From an uncultured Ardenticatenia bacterium (lineage in GTDB: Bacteria; Chloroflexota; Anaerolineae; Promineifilales; Promineifilaceae): 8,944 bases of DNA. This document shows, piece by piece, positions 1 to 5,576 of the stretch (positions are counted from its first letter, which is position 1; every line of letters starts with the position of its first letter). The stretch spans positions 1-8,944 of the forward strand of contig CALLZA010000807.1 of assembly GCA_937858165.1 (NCBI GenBank). Direction: 5' to 3'. The notes beneath the pieces are model-generated. The model ran no database searches. It saw only the letters and a list, made by a program, of their open reading frames with translations, and was not told where the DNA came from. The translations under genes and the position numbers were made by a program.

Positions 1-120
1 CACCGTTACCTGTCCTCGACTCTCCTCCTCGTATCTGTTTTTTTTTTTTTAATGAGACGGCGACCACCGAGTTCTCCCCTAGATCGCCCGTCGGCAGCGT
101 CAGAGGTGTATAAGAGACAG
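1..120. other. Nextera P5/i5 adapter read-through and junk (artefact)
   Basis: This stretch is not genomic. Positions 102-120 match the 19-base Tn5 mosaic end used in Nextera libraries with one mismatch (105). Positions 88-101 match the i5 linker ending in GGCAGCGTC. Positions 80-87 read TAGATCGC, a standard i5 index. Positions 51-71 are a slightly corrupted P5 sequence. Before that come 13 T (38-50) and 37 bases of no recognisable content, as expected when a sequencer reads past the end of a fragment. Genomic sequence starts at about 121. Any reading frame crossing this boundary is spurious. Confidence 0.97.
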
Positions 121-122
121 CC

Positions 123-1511
123 ATCATCGAGTACAACTCGCTGGTGCTGGCGGCGCAGGTGGAGAGCTGGGGCGGCGTGCCCACCCGTTGGCCCATCGTA
201 GCCGACGACTTCGACGCCATCCGCGTCGCTGTCGCCGCCGCCGCCGACCACGACCTGGTGCTGCTCAACGCCGGCTCCTCGGCCGGCAGTGAGGATTACA
301 CCGCCCACGTCGTGCAGTCGCTCGGCCGGCTGCTCGTCCACGGCGTGGCCGTGCGGCCGGGGCATCCGGTGGTACTAGGAATAGTGACGAGTGACGAGTT
401 ACGAGTGACGAATGAAGCGCATTCTGGACTTGCCACTCGCCACTCGTCACTCGTCACTCCCATTATCGGTGTGCCCGGCTACCCGGTCAGCGCGGCGTTG
501 ACGGGCGAAATCTTCGTCGAGCCGTTGCTGGCGCGCTGGCAGGGGCAGCGGCCGCAACAGCCGCCGACGCTCCAGGGCACCCTAACGCGCAAGATCGCCA
601 GCCACACCGGCGACGAGGACTTCGTGCGCGTCGTCGTCGGCCAGGTGGGCGAACGGGCGACGGTGACACCCATCAGCCGCGGCGCGGGAGTCATCACTTC
701 GCTGGTGCGCGCTGACGGCATCGTTCGTATTCCGCGCTTCAGCGAGGGGGCCGACGCGGGCGCGGCCGTCACCGTCCACCTCTACCGCGACCCGCGCGAC
801 ATCGCCCGCGCCCTGGTGGCCATCGGCAGCCACGACCTCGCCCTCGACCTGCTGGCCCAGTTCCTGGCCGAACGGCACGAAGGGCTGCGGCTCGTCTCGG
901 CCAATGTCGGCAGCCTGGGTGGGTTGGTGGCGCTGCGGCGCGGCGAGGCCCATCTGGCGGGCACCCACCTGCTCGACCCGGAGACAGGCGAGTACAACGC
1001 GGCTTATGTGCGTCGCTATCTGCCAGGGCAGCGCGTCGCGCTGGTGACGTTGGCCGGCCGCGAGCAGGGATGGCTGGTGCCGCCAGGCAACCCGCTGGGG
1101 CTAAGCGGCTGGGACGACGCAGCGCGGCGCGACGTGCAACTGGTTAATCGGCAGCGCGGCGCGGGCACGCGGGTGCTGCTGGATTACGAGTTGGGGCGGC
1201 TGGGCATTGCGCCGGCGGCCGTCCGCGGCTATGAGCGCGAGGAGTATACTCACCTGGCCGTGGCCGCGGCCATCGCTTCCGGCGCGGCCGACGCCGGGCT
1301 GGGCATCCAGGCCGCGGCGCGGGCGCTGCGGCTCGACTTTGTGCCGCTGGCCCATGAGCCGTATGAGTTGGCTATCCCCCAGGCCGTCTATGAGGGCGAA
1401 ACGCTGCGGCCGTTGTTGACGCTGCTGGCCGACGATGCCTTCCGCGCCGCCGTGGCCGCCATGCCCGGCTATGACACCTCAGTCATGGGCAGAACACGCT
1501 TCGTGGAGTAA
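123..1511 (+). CDS. moeA: Molybdopterin molybdenumtransferase MoeA fused to PBP_like domain (5' truncated)
   Basis: MoeA inserts molybdate into adenylylated molybdopterin to complete the molybdenum cofactor in the cytoplasm. The gene is open to the contig start: codons from 123 (IIEYNSLVLAAQ) already match the MoeA consensus around DSNSYML, so the GTG at 144 is not the true start, and the N-terminal domains are missing. Visible parts are the MoCF-type molybdopterin-binding domain (123 to about 530, with NAGSSAGSEDY, RPGHP and GVPGYPVSA), MoeA domain IV (about 540-780, with DFVRVVVG and RGAGVITSLVRADGIVRIP), and then a C-terminal periplasmic-binding-protein-like domain (about 785-1508, with SLGGLVALRRGEAHLAGTHL, NRQRGAGTR and ASGAADAGLGI). 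That last domain is fused to MoeA in some bacteria and archaea and may sense oxyanions or ligands (inference). Odd feature: about 27 residues (codons 381-461) encoded by a hairpin repeat lie between the RPGHP and GVPGYP motifs. The stop TAA at 1509-1511 abuts another hairpin. Confidence 0.9.
   Translation: MIEYNSLVLAAQVESWGGVPTRWPIVADDFDAIRVAVAAAADHDLVLLNAGSSAGSEDYTAHVVQSLGRLLVHGVAVRPGHPVVLGIVTSDELRVTNEAHSGLATRHSSLVTPIIGVPGYPVSAALTGEIFVEPLLARWQGQRPQQPPTLQGTLTRKIASHTGDEDFVRVVVGQVGERATVTPISRGAGVITSLVRADGIVRIPRFSEGADAGAAVTVHLYRDPRDIARALVAIGSHDLALDLLAQFLAERHEGLRLVSANVGSLGGLVALRRGEAHLAGTHLLDPETGEYNAAYVRRYLPGQRVALVTLAGREQGWLVPPGNPLGLSGWDDAARRDVQLVNRQRGAGTRVLLDYELGRLGIAPAAVRGYEREEYTHLAVAAAIASGAADAGLGIQAAARALRLDFVPLAHEPYELAIPQAVYEGETLRPLLTLLADDAFRAAVAAMPGYDTSVMGRTRFVE
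383..458. repeat. Heptamer-repeat hairpin inserted in-frame in moeA
   Basis: The left side holds four tandem 7-base units (GTGACGA at 384, 391 and 405, GTTACGA at 398). The right side holds four complementary units (GCCACTC at 432 and 439, GTCACTC at 446 and 453). Arms 383-409 and 432-458 pair over 27 bp with three mismatches, leaving a 22-nt loop. The moeA frame reads straight through; the other two forward frames hit a stop in the left arm (TAG at 382, TGA in the third frame). The element resembles heptanucleotide short tandem repeats known from cyanobacteria in style, but I cannot name a family. Confidence 0.88.
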
Positions 1512-1597
1512 GAAGGTCTTACGCGAAGACGCCAAGAACGCGAAGCCCCGAAATATCTGGGCTTCGCGTTCTTGGCGTCTTCGCGTAAGGCTTTCTT
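1510..1597. repeat. Perfect 31-bp hairpin in convergent gap, probable bidirectional terminator
   Basis: Arms 1518-1548 and 1559-1589 are perfectly complementary over 31 bp with a 10-nt loop (1549-1558). Pairing continues outward to 1510/1597 with two interruptions (1517/1590 and 1515/1592). It starts within the moeA stop codon and ends 4 bases before the stop of the opposing ferritin-like gene, so it fills the convergent gap. The arm is built from near-repeats of CGCGAAG / CGCCAAG about 8 bases apart. Flanking tracts (GAAGG on the left, CCTTTCTTT-like on the right) would give modest U-rich tails, so a bidirectional terminator role is plausible but inferred. Confidence 0.85.
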
Positions 1598-1601
1598 TAT
1601 C

Positions 1602-2141
1602 TTACCGGCTGCCGATGATGACCTCGCTGCCGTCGTCGCGCGGGTCAGCGCCGGGGCCGCTATAGGGCATCATCGCCTCGGCCAACGTCTGGAGCTTGTG
1701 GTCGGCAAGTTCCTCTTCCTGCAAGTTAGCTTGCAGCAGTTCACCGATATCGTCGTAGCCCAGTTCGTGCGCCTTACTCATCGCGCCGCGGTAGGCGGTG
1801 ATCTCGTAGTGTTCCACCTTGCGGGCGGCGTCGATCAACGCGCCGTCCAGCACGGCGCCACGCTCGACCGACTGCATGATCGACTTACCCTCTTCAATCA
1901 GGCCCTGCATACCGGCGCAAACGGTATCATCGGTCTGCTCGTCCAGCATCGTCAACACCTGTTCGATGCGCTGCAATTGGGCGCGCGTCTCGTCTAGGTG
2001 CTTCTCGAAACCGATGCGCAACTCCGGCGCCGTGGCCGCAGCGGCCATCAGCGGCAGCGCCTCGACCAGTTGCGACTCGGCGCTGTACAAATCCTGTAGC
2101 TCGTGGACGAACAGGTCATCTATGGAGTCGATCTTGTCCAT
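1602..2141 (-). CDS. DUF892 / YciF-type ferritin-like protein (copy 1)
   Basis: A 179-residue all-helical protein of the ferritin-like DUF892 (YciE/YciF) family, a cytoplasmic group linked to stress responses; the biochemical role is not firmly established. Family signatures are the N-terminal FVHELQDLYSAESQLVEALP (11-30), HLDET (48-52), the CAGMQGLIEE block (75-84), AARKVEHYEITAYRG (105-119) and a late QEEELADHKL helix (141-150). Candidate di-metal ligands are E14, E22, H48, E51, the E110/H111/E113 cluster and E142-E144. The start is ATG at 2141, preceded by AGAGGA five bases upstream. It lies 10 bases downstream of the paralogous gene, so the two are almost certainly co-transcribed. A polar tail (160-179, rich in D, G and S) follows the helical core. 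Confidence 0.93.
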   Translation of the reverse strand: MDKIDSIDDLFVHELQDLYSAESQLVEALPLMAAAATAPELRIGFEKHLDETRAQLQRIEQVLTMLDEQTDDTVCAGMQGLIEEGKSIMQSVERGAVLDGALIDAARKVEHYEITAYRGAMSKAHELGYDDIGELLQANLQEEELADHKLQTLAEAMMPYSGPGADPRDDGSEVIIGSR

Positions 2142-2151
2142 CGTGTTCCTC

Positions 2152-2661
2152 TCAACGCACGGCGGCGCGCTCGTTCACGCCGCTGGTCATACGCCCCTCG
2201 GCGAGCTGGGTGAGCAGCTTGTTGGTCTCGCCCTCTTCGTCGAGGGTCACTTGCAGCAGGTCGGCGATCTCGGTCAGCCCAAGCGCTTCGGCGTGGGCGC
2301 GCGCCGTGCCATAGCCGGCAATCTCATAGTGCTCCACACGTTGCGCCGCGCCAATGAGCGCCGCGTCGCGGGTCTGCGGGTCGGTCACGTTCTTGATGAC
2401 CTCGTCACCCTCTTTGACCAGCCCTTCCATACCCTTGCACTTCATGTTGCCGGGGCCTTTGCCCATGTGCTGGAGCGCCTTTTCCATGCGCGTCAATTGG
2501 GTCTGGGTCTGCTTCAGATGAGCGTTGAACGCCTTCTTGAGTTGGGCCGAGCTAGCCGCCTCGGCCATCTTCGGCAGCGCCTCGACCAGTTGCTCTTCCG
2601 CGCTGCGCAGGTCTTGCAGTTCGTGCACCATCAAATCTTCCATCGACTGAATCTTCGCCAT
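2152..2661 (-). CDS. DUF892 / YciF-type ferritin-like protein (copy 2)
   Basis: A 169-residue paralogue of the downstream gene. It shares the N-terminal MVHELQDLRSAEEQLVEALP (11-30), the CKGMEGLVKEGDE block (75-87), AAQRVEHYEIAGYGT (105-119) and the DEEGE helix (141-145). I place the start at ATG 2661, because GGAGG lies seven bases upstream; GTG at 2664 would add one residue but leave only four bases of spacing. It is the first gene of the two-gene minus-strand operon. The segment written HLDET in copy 1 is HLKQT here, so the conserved Glu at 51 is Gln. This may weaken or remove one metal ligand and suggests division of labour between the copies (inference). The family is typically about 160-175 residues, so the gene looks complete. 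Confidence 0.93.
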   Translation of the reverse strand: MAKIQSMEDLMVHELQDLRSAEEQLVEALPKMAEAASSAQLKKAFNAHLKQTQTQLTRMEKALQHMGKGPGNMKCKGMEGLVKEGDEVIKNVTDPQTRDAALIGAAQRVEHYEIAGYGTARAHAEALGLTEIADLLQVTLDEEGETNKLLTQLAEGRMTSGVNERAAVR

Positions 2662-2668
2662 CACTATA

Positions 2669-2673
2669 CCTCC
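2669..2673 (-). promoter_or_regulatory. Ribosome binding site of ferritin-like operon
   Basis: The minus strand reads GGAGG, then TATAGTG, then ATG at 2661. The seven-base spacing favours ATG 2661 over the overlapping GTG at 2664. Confidence 0.7.
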
Positions 2674-2687
2674 GTGCGGTTAATGGA

Positions 2688-2726
2688 GCGGCCCGCCCGG
2701 CGACTACTGGCCGGTTTGCGGGCCGC
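2688..2726 (-). promoter_or_regulatory. GC-rich hairpin upstream of ferritin-like operon
   Basis: GCGGCCCGC (2688-2696) pairs perfectly with GCGGGCCGC (2718-2726). CCGG at 2697-2700 also pairs with CCGG at 2711-2714 across a three-base TTT bulge, giving about 13 bp of strong stem with a 10-nt loop. It ends 14 bases upstream of the Shine-Dalgarno of the operon. If transcribed it would be a leader stem-loop; if not, it could be an operator. The function is unknown. Confidence 0.5.
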
Positions 2727-2867
2727 CTGCCTATTCACTCGTTATTCGTCTATCAGTGTAGAGCTTGCGGCGTTGAAGATCATGTGCCGGTGGTGGGCAC
2801 GGGGGTATAAGCGGGGATACATTCAGGCGTTGCGATGGGCGTTGCTTGCTGAGCTTGCAGAATCAAG

Positions 2868-2907
2868 AGTAGACACCGGGTTCGGCCTGAGAAACCCGGT
2901 GTCTACT
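2868..2907. repeat. 15-bp perfect inverted repeat
   Basis: AGTAGACACCGGGTT (2868-2882) and its exact reverse complement (2893-2907) flank a 10-nt loop. There is no T-tract on either side, so it is not a standard intrinsic terminator. Arm style and loop size (10 nt) match the hairpin at 1518-1589, though the sequence differs. It is intergenic, about 205 bases upstream of the ferritin-like operon start. Confidence 0.85.
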
Positions 2908-2934
2908 ATCCGTCAATTGAACCAACACAGATTT

Positions 2935-2957
2935 GGTGCGGCGTCTACCGCCGCACC
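2935..2957. repeat. 9-bp perfect hairpin, possible weak terminator
   Basis: GGTGCGGCG (2935-2943) pairs exactly with CGCCGCACC (2949-2957) across a 5-nt loop. It lies about 150 bases downstream of the stop of the minus-strand lipoprotein gene. On the minus strand the stem is followed by AAATCTGTGTT, not a clean U-run, so a terminator role is only possible. Confidence 0.5.
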
Positions 2958-3105
2958 GGTGAGAGCGTAGGGGCCTGCCGTCACAACACCGTCAACAATT
3001 GTCACTGAAACAGGGTGGGTACGGTTTAGCTTCCGTAGGCCAACCAGGTTGGGAGGATTAACCTGAAAAAGGCGGGGCAATCTGCGGCCGAAGGGTTTTT
3101 GGCTT

Positions 3106-4185
3106 TTAGATCTCGTAGCGGTAGTGCACCAGGTAGCTAATGTAGTAGCGTCCCTCCCAGCGCTCTACCCCCACAGCCCACGTGCCCCAGTCGAACTCCT
3201 GGGCCGCCGGCGCGGGGCGGTGGGCGCTGTAGAAGTGGACGGCCTCATACCCCTCGGGCAGGGTGATTAGCCCGGCCGTCGGGCCATAGAGCAGTTCGTC
3301 GCAGGCCCACTGCGTCGCGCCCAGCAGGTCGCGGGTCAGGAACGGCAGCATCACGTCGCTGAACGTGCCGCGGATGGTCTCGCCGCTGCCCTCGTCGGTG
3401 CCCCAGTTGACAGCATCGCGCCGCCGGTCGCGGAAGAGGTCGGTGATGCCATCTTCACGGACGATGATCTCCTCATTCCACCAGTTCAGCCGCAGCCGCA
3501 GGCCGCGCGTCGGGTGGACGAGCTCACCCAGCAGGGCCACGTCCTCCGTAACGATGACCGTCTGCAACCGGTTCAGGAGGTCATTGACCGCCGGATCGGC
3601 GCAGAATGTAGCGCGGTCGATCTGTTCGGTCAGGAAGCGGCTGTTGACGTAGCCGGAGCCAGCAGTCGTCTCGACGGGCAGCCACAGCCCGCCGCCGCGC
3701 ACCGACTGCCCCTCGTCAACGACGGTGATGCCCGTGGCGGCGGGCGACAGTTGGCCGACGACGGTCGAGTCGGCGTCGGCCTGACGGCGAACGTTGAGCA
3801 TGTCGTTGGCAGCGACGAAGGCCACGCGGTAGACGGGCGCGGCGGCCACGGGGGTAGCTGTCGGCGGCGCGATGGTCGGCGGCACTGTCGTCGGGGCCAG
3901 CGTCGGTGTCGGCGGCGGGGGTGTGGCGCTGGGCGGGATAGGAGTAGGCGCAGGAGTGTTCGTGGCCGTGGCCAGGATGGCAGTGGCCGGCGGCGGCAAC
4001 GTCACGGTCGCCGGCGCAGTAGGCGAGATGGCAGCAACGGCGGTCGGCGGCAAGTTGGGGTCGGCCGTGGCCGCCACGGTGGGGATGACCAGATCGGGCG
4101 GCGTGTCGCCGCCACAGGCGCTCAACAGCGCCATGAACAGGCTCAAGGCCAGAACAAAAGGCAAAGACAATGATTTGATGGACAT
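3106..4185 (-). CDS. SH3-domain lipoprotein with Pro/Thr-rich linker and uncharacterised C-terminal domain
   Basis: A 359-residue predicted surface lipoprotein. Residues 1-23 are a signal peptide with a lipobox LSAC (21-24), so Cys24 should be lipidated after signal peptidase II cleavage. Residues 25 to about 117 are a low-complexity Pro/Thr/Ala linker typical of secreted Chloroflexota and other monoderm-like proteins. Residues about 119-188 resemble a bacterial SH3 domain (NDMLNVRRQADADSTVVGQL, then WLPVETTAGSGYVNSRFL). Residues about 190-359 form a compact domain with two Cys (195, 295) and several Trp (235, 236, 261, 293, 333, 336, 343), ending WEGRYYISYLVHYRYEI; I do not recognise it. The SH3 part may bind cell wall (inference). 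The start is ATG 4185 with GAGG four bases upstream. It stands alone; an inverted repeat separates it from ychF upstream. Confidence 0.88.
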   Translation of the reverse strand: MSIKSLSLPFVLALSLFMALLSACGGDTPPDLVIPTVAATADPNLPPTAVAAISPTAPATVTLPPPATAILATATNTPAPTPIPPSATPPPPTPTLAPTTVPPTIAPPTATPVAAAPVYRVAFVAANDMLNVRRQADADSTVVGQLSPAATGITVVDEGQSVRGGGLWLPVETTAGSGYVNSRFLTEQIDRATFCADPAVNDLLNRLQTVIVTEDVALLGELVHPTRGLRLRLNWWNEEIIVREDGITDLFRDRRRDAVNWGTDEGSGETIRGTFSDVMLPFLTRDLLGATQWACDELLYGPTAGLITLPEGYEAVHFYSAHRPAPAAQEFDWGTWAVGVERWEGRYYISYLVHYRYEI

Positions 4186-4231
4186 AATACCTCTACGTGA
4201 TAGACGCCGCGGCCCGCGCAGAGGTTCCGAG

Positions 4232-4310
4232 ACAATTAGGAATTAGGAATTAGAAATTAGAAATTGAAGAATCGGCGTTCTTCAATTCCTAATTCCTAAT
4301 TCCTAATTGT
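4232..4310. repeat. AT-rich heptamer-repeat hairpin after ychF stop
   Basis: The left arm is built from AATTAGG/AATTAGA units and the right arm from CCTAATT units, each 7 bases. Positions 4232-4253 pair perfectly with 4289-4310 (22 bp), and 4262-4271 pair with 4278-4287 (10 bp) around a 6-nt loop. The left arm has 7 more unpaired bases than the right (4254-4261 against 4288), that is, one extra repeat unit. It is AT-rich inside a GC-rich contig. It begins one base after the ychF stop codon on the minus strand, so it could act in 3'-end formation of ychF mRNA (inference). Confidence 0.88.
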
Positions 4311-4311
4311 G

Positions 4312-5406
4312 TTAGAGGTTGAACTTGATGTTTACCACGTCCCCATCATGCACCAGATACGTCTTGCCCTCTTGCCGCAACTTGCCGGCGGTGCGGGCCT
4401 GGGCCAGGCCGCCCAGGGCAATCAGGTCGTCGTAGGCAACGACCTCGGCGCGGATGAACCCCTTGGCCAGGTCGGTGTGGATGACGGCGGCGGCATCGAC
4501 GGCCGTCGCCCCGCGCTTCACCTCCCAGGCGCGCACCTCGTCTTCGCCGACGGTGAAGAAGGATTGCAGCCCCATCAGGTCGTAGCTCAGGTGGATCACC
4601 CGGTCGAGGCTCAGTTCGGTTACGCCGTACTCTTCCATGAACATCGCCAGCGAGTCGGCGTCGCCGGCAGCGCTGAGCTGGGCCAGGTCCATCTCCAGCC
4701 GACCGCGGATGGCGGCCATGACCGTGCCGGGGTAGTCATAAGCCAGCGCCGGCTCGGCTTGGTCGTCGCCGATGTTGATCAGCACGACCTTCGGCTTCAG
4801 CGTCAGCAAGCCGTAGCCGCGCAGCCCCTTGAGCTGCTCTTCGCTCAGGTCGAGGACGCGCAACGGCCGCTCGGCGCTCAGCGTCTCGTTCATCTGCTCG
4901 AACAGAGCCAGCTCGGCCGTGGCCGCGGCCTTGTCCTTGCTGGCCCCCTTCTTCAGCCCTTCCTGAAGCTTCTCGATGCGCCGTTCGACGACGCCGAGAT
5001 CGCTCAGCAAGAACTCCGTGTCCAGCGCAGCCAGGTCACGCGCGGGGTCAACACGGCCGTCGGGATGGGGCACGCTGGCGCTCTCGAAGGCGCGCACGAC
5101 GTGGACGAACCCCTCCAGACCAGACAGGTGGTTGAGCAACTGGGGACTGAGGCCGCTGCCCGGCGCATCTTCCTCGCGCCTTTGCAGCCCGGCCACGTCG
5201 CTGTAGGTGATGCGGGCGTAGGTCGTCTTTTCGGGCTTGAACATGCGGCTGAGCACGTCGACGCGCGGATCGCGCACGTCGACGACGGCCGTCAACACGT
5301 CGAAGCGGCCGCCCATGCTCTGGCCGGTGGGGGCGTTGCCCTGGGTCAGGGCGTTAAAGATCGTTGTTTTGCCTGAGGATGGCAGGCCGATGATGCCAAG
5401 TTTCAT
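4312..5406 (-). CDS. ychF: Redox-regulated ATPase YchF (OLA1 family)
   Basis: A cytoplasmic, ribosome-associated P-loop ATPase of the Obg-like OLA1/YchF family. It is 364 residues, essentially the usual family length. The G domain opens MKLGIIGLPSSGKTTIFNAL, with P-loop G7-T14; the DVAGL switch motif is at 70-74. The family's coiled-coil insertion is about 138-200. The G4-equivalent segment is KPKVVLINIGDD (205-215). The C-terminal TGS domain (about 280-364) shows GLQSFFTVGEDEVRAW, GATAVDAAAVIHTD, KGFIRAEVVAYDDL and DGDVVNIKFNL. I choose ATG 5406 because the P-loop strand starts there; an upstream extension to 5472 (22 residues) has no family support. Most YchF proteins have NxxE at G4, linked to ATP preference; this one has N-I-G-D, a mild oddity. 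It is transcribed alone, divergent from the membrane-protein gene. Confidence 0.96.
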   Translation of the reverse strand: MKLGIIGLPSSGKTTIFNALTQGNAPTGQSMGGRFDVLTAVVDVRDPRVDVLSRMFKPEKTTYARITYSDVAGLQRREEDAPGSGLSPQLLNHLSGLEGFVHVVRAFESASVPHPDGRVDPARDLAALDTEFLLSDLGVVERRIEKLQEGLKKGASKDKAAATAELALFEQMNETLSAERPLRVLDLSEEQLKGLRGYGLLTLKPKVVLINIGDDQAEPALAYDYPGTVMAAIRGRLEMDLAQLSAAGDADSLAMFMEEYGVTELSLDRVIHLSYDLMGLQSFFTVGEDEVRAWEVKRGATAVDAAAVIHTDLAKGFIRAEVVAYDDLIALGGLAQARTAGKLRQEGKTYLVHDGDVVNIKFNL

Positions 5407-5415
5407 AAGTTTCTG

Positions 5416-5424
5416 AGTATAACA
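5416..5424 (-). promoter_or_regulatory. ychF: Candidate extended -10 promoter of ychF
   Basis: The minus strand reads TGTTATACT (TG-N-TATACT), an extended -10 element ending 10 bases upstream of ATG 5406. There is no Shine-Dalgarno between it and the start, so a leaderless or near-leaderless mRNA is implied. No good -35 is seen at the expected distance. Confidence 0.45.
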
Positions 5425-5576
5425 GGTGGGCGGCAGTTTGGCAGGAGCAGCCTCGGTGTCGAAGCCCGGCAAGTATCGTCAGCCAAGTGGCAACACGGTA
5501 CACTATCGTCGCCTGACAACCTCATGGCCACTCAGCACGGTTGCGGCACTTTGCTTTAAGCAAGCCAACAGGGTCT

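Larger units (their letters stand above)
2727..3105. other. Gene-free intergenic stretch
   Basis: There is no credible gene on either strand between the ferritin-like operon and the lipoprotein gene. The stretch holds two inverted repeats (2868-2907 and 2935-2957, listed separately) and a short CAGGTT...AACCTG repeat (about 3046-3065). It must contain the promoter of the minus-strand ferritin-like operon, but I see no convincing -35/-10 pair. It is less GC-rich in places (2861-3060) than the surrounding coding DNA. Confidence 0.6.

Noticed and set aside
102..120. Tn5-type mosaic ends at both contig ends suggesting a natural transposon
   Set aside because: They are joined to index, linker and P5 sequences, so they come from library preparation, not from a mobile element.
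6..365. Minus-strand 119-codon frame at the contig start
   Set aside because: It is antisense to moeA, and its end is translated adapter (LLYTSDAADG, poly-K).
383..458. Tandem heptamers as a CRISPR array
   Set aside because: Units are only 7 bases with no spacers, and they form one hairpin.
1819..2970. Plus-strand 383-codon frame
   Set aside because: It is antisense to both ferritin-like genes, whose protein families are certain; the frame is open because of high GC content.
3514..4173. Plus-strand Arg/Gly-rich frames opposite the lipoprotein linker
   Set aside because: They are reverse readings of the Pro/Thr/Ala-rich linker; the lipobox and SH3-like domain support the minus strand.
4309..5376. 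Plus-strand 355-codon frame
   Set aside because: It lies fully antisense to ychF, which is unambiguous; its composition is that of a shadow frame.
5499..5504. TACACT as the -10 of the membrane-protein gene
   Set aside because: The matching -35 (TCGTCA at 5476-5481) and the hexamer itself each match only four of six consensus bases, too weak to call.
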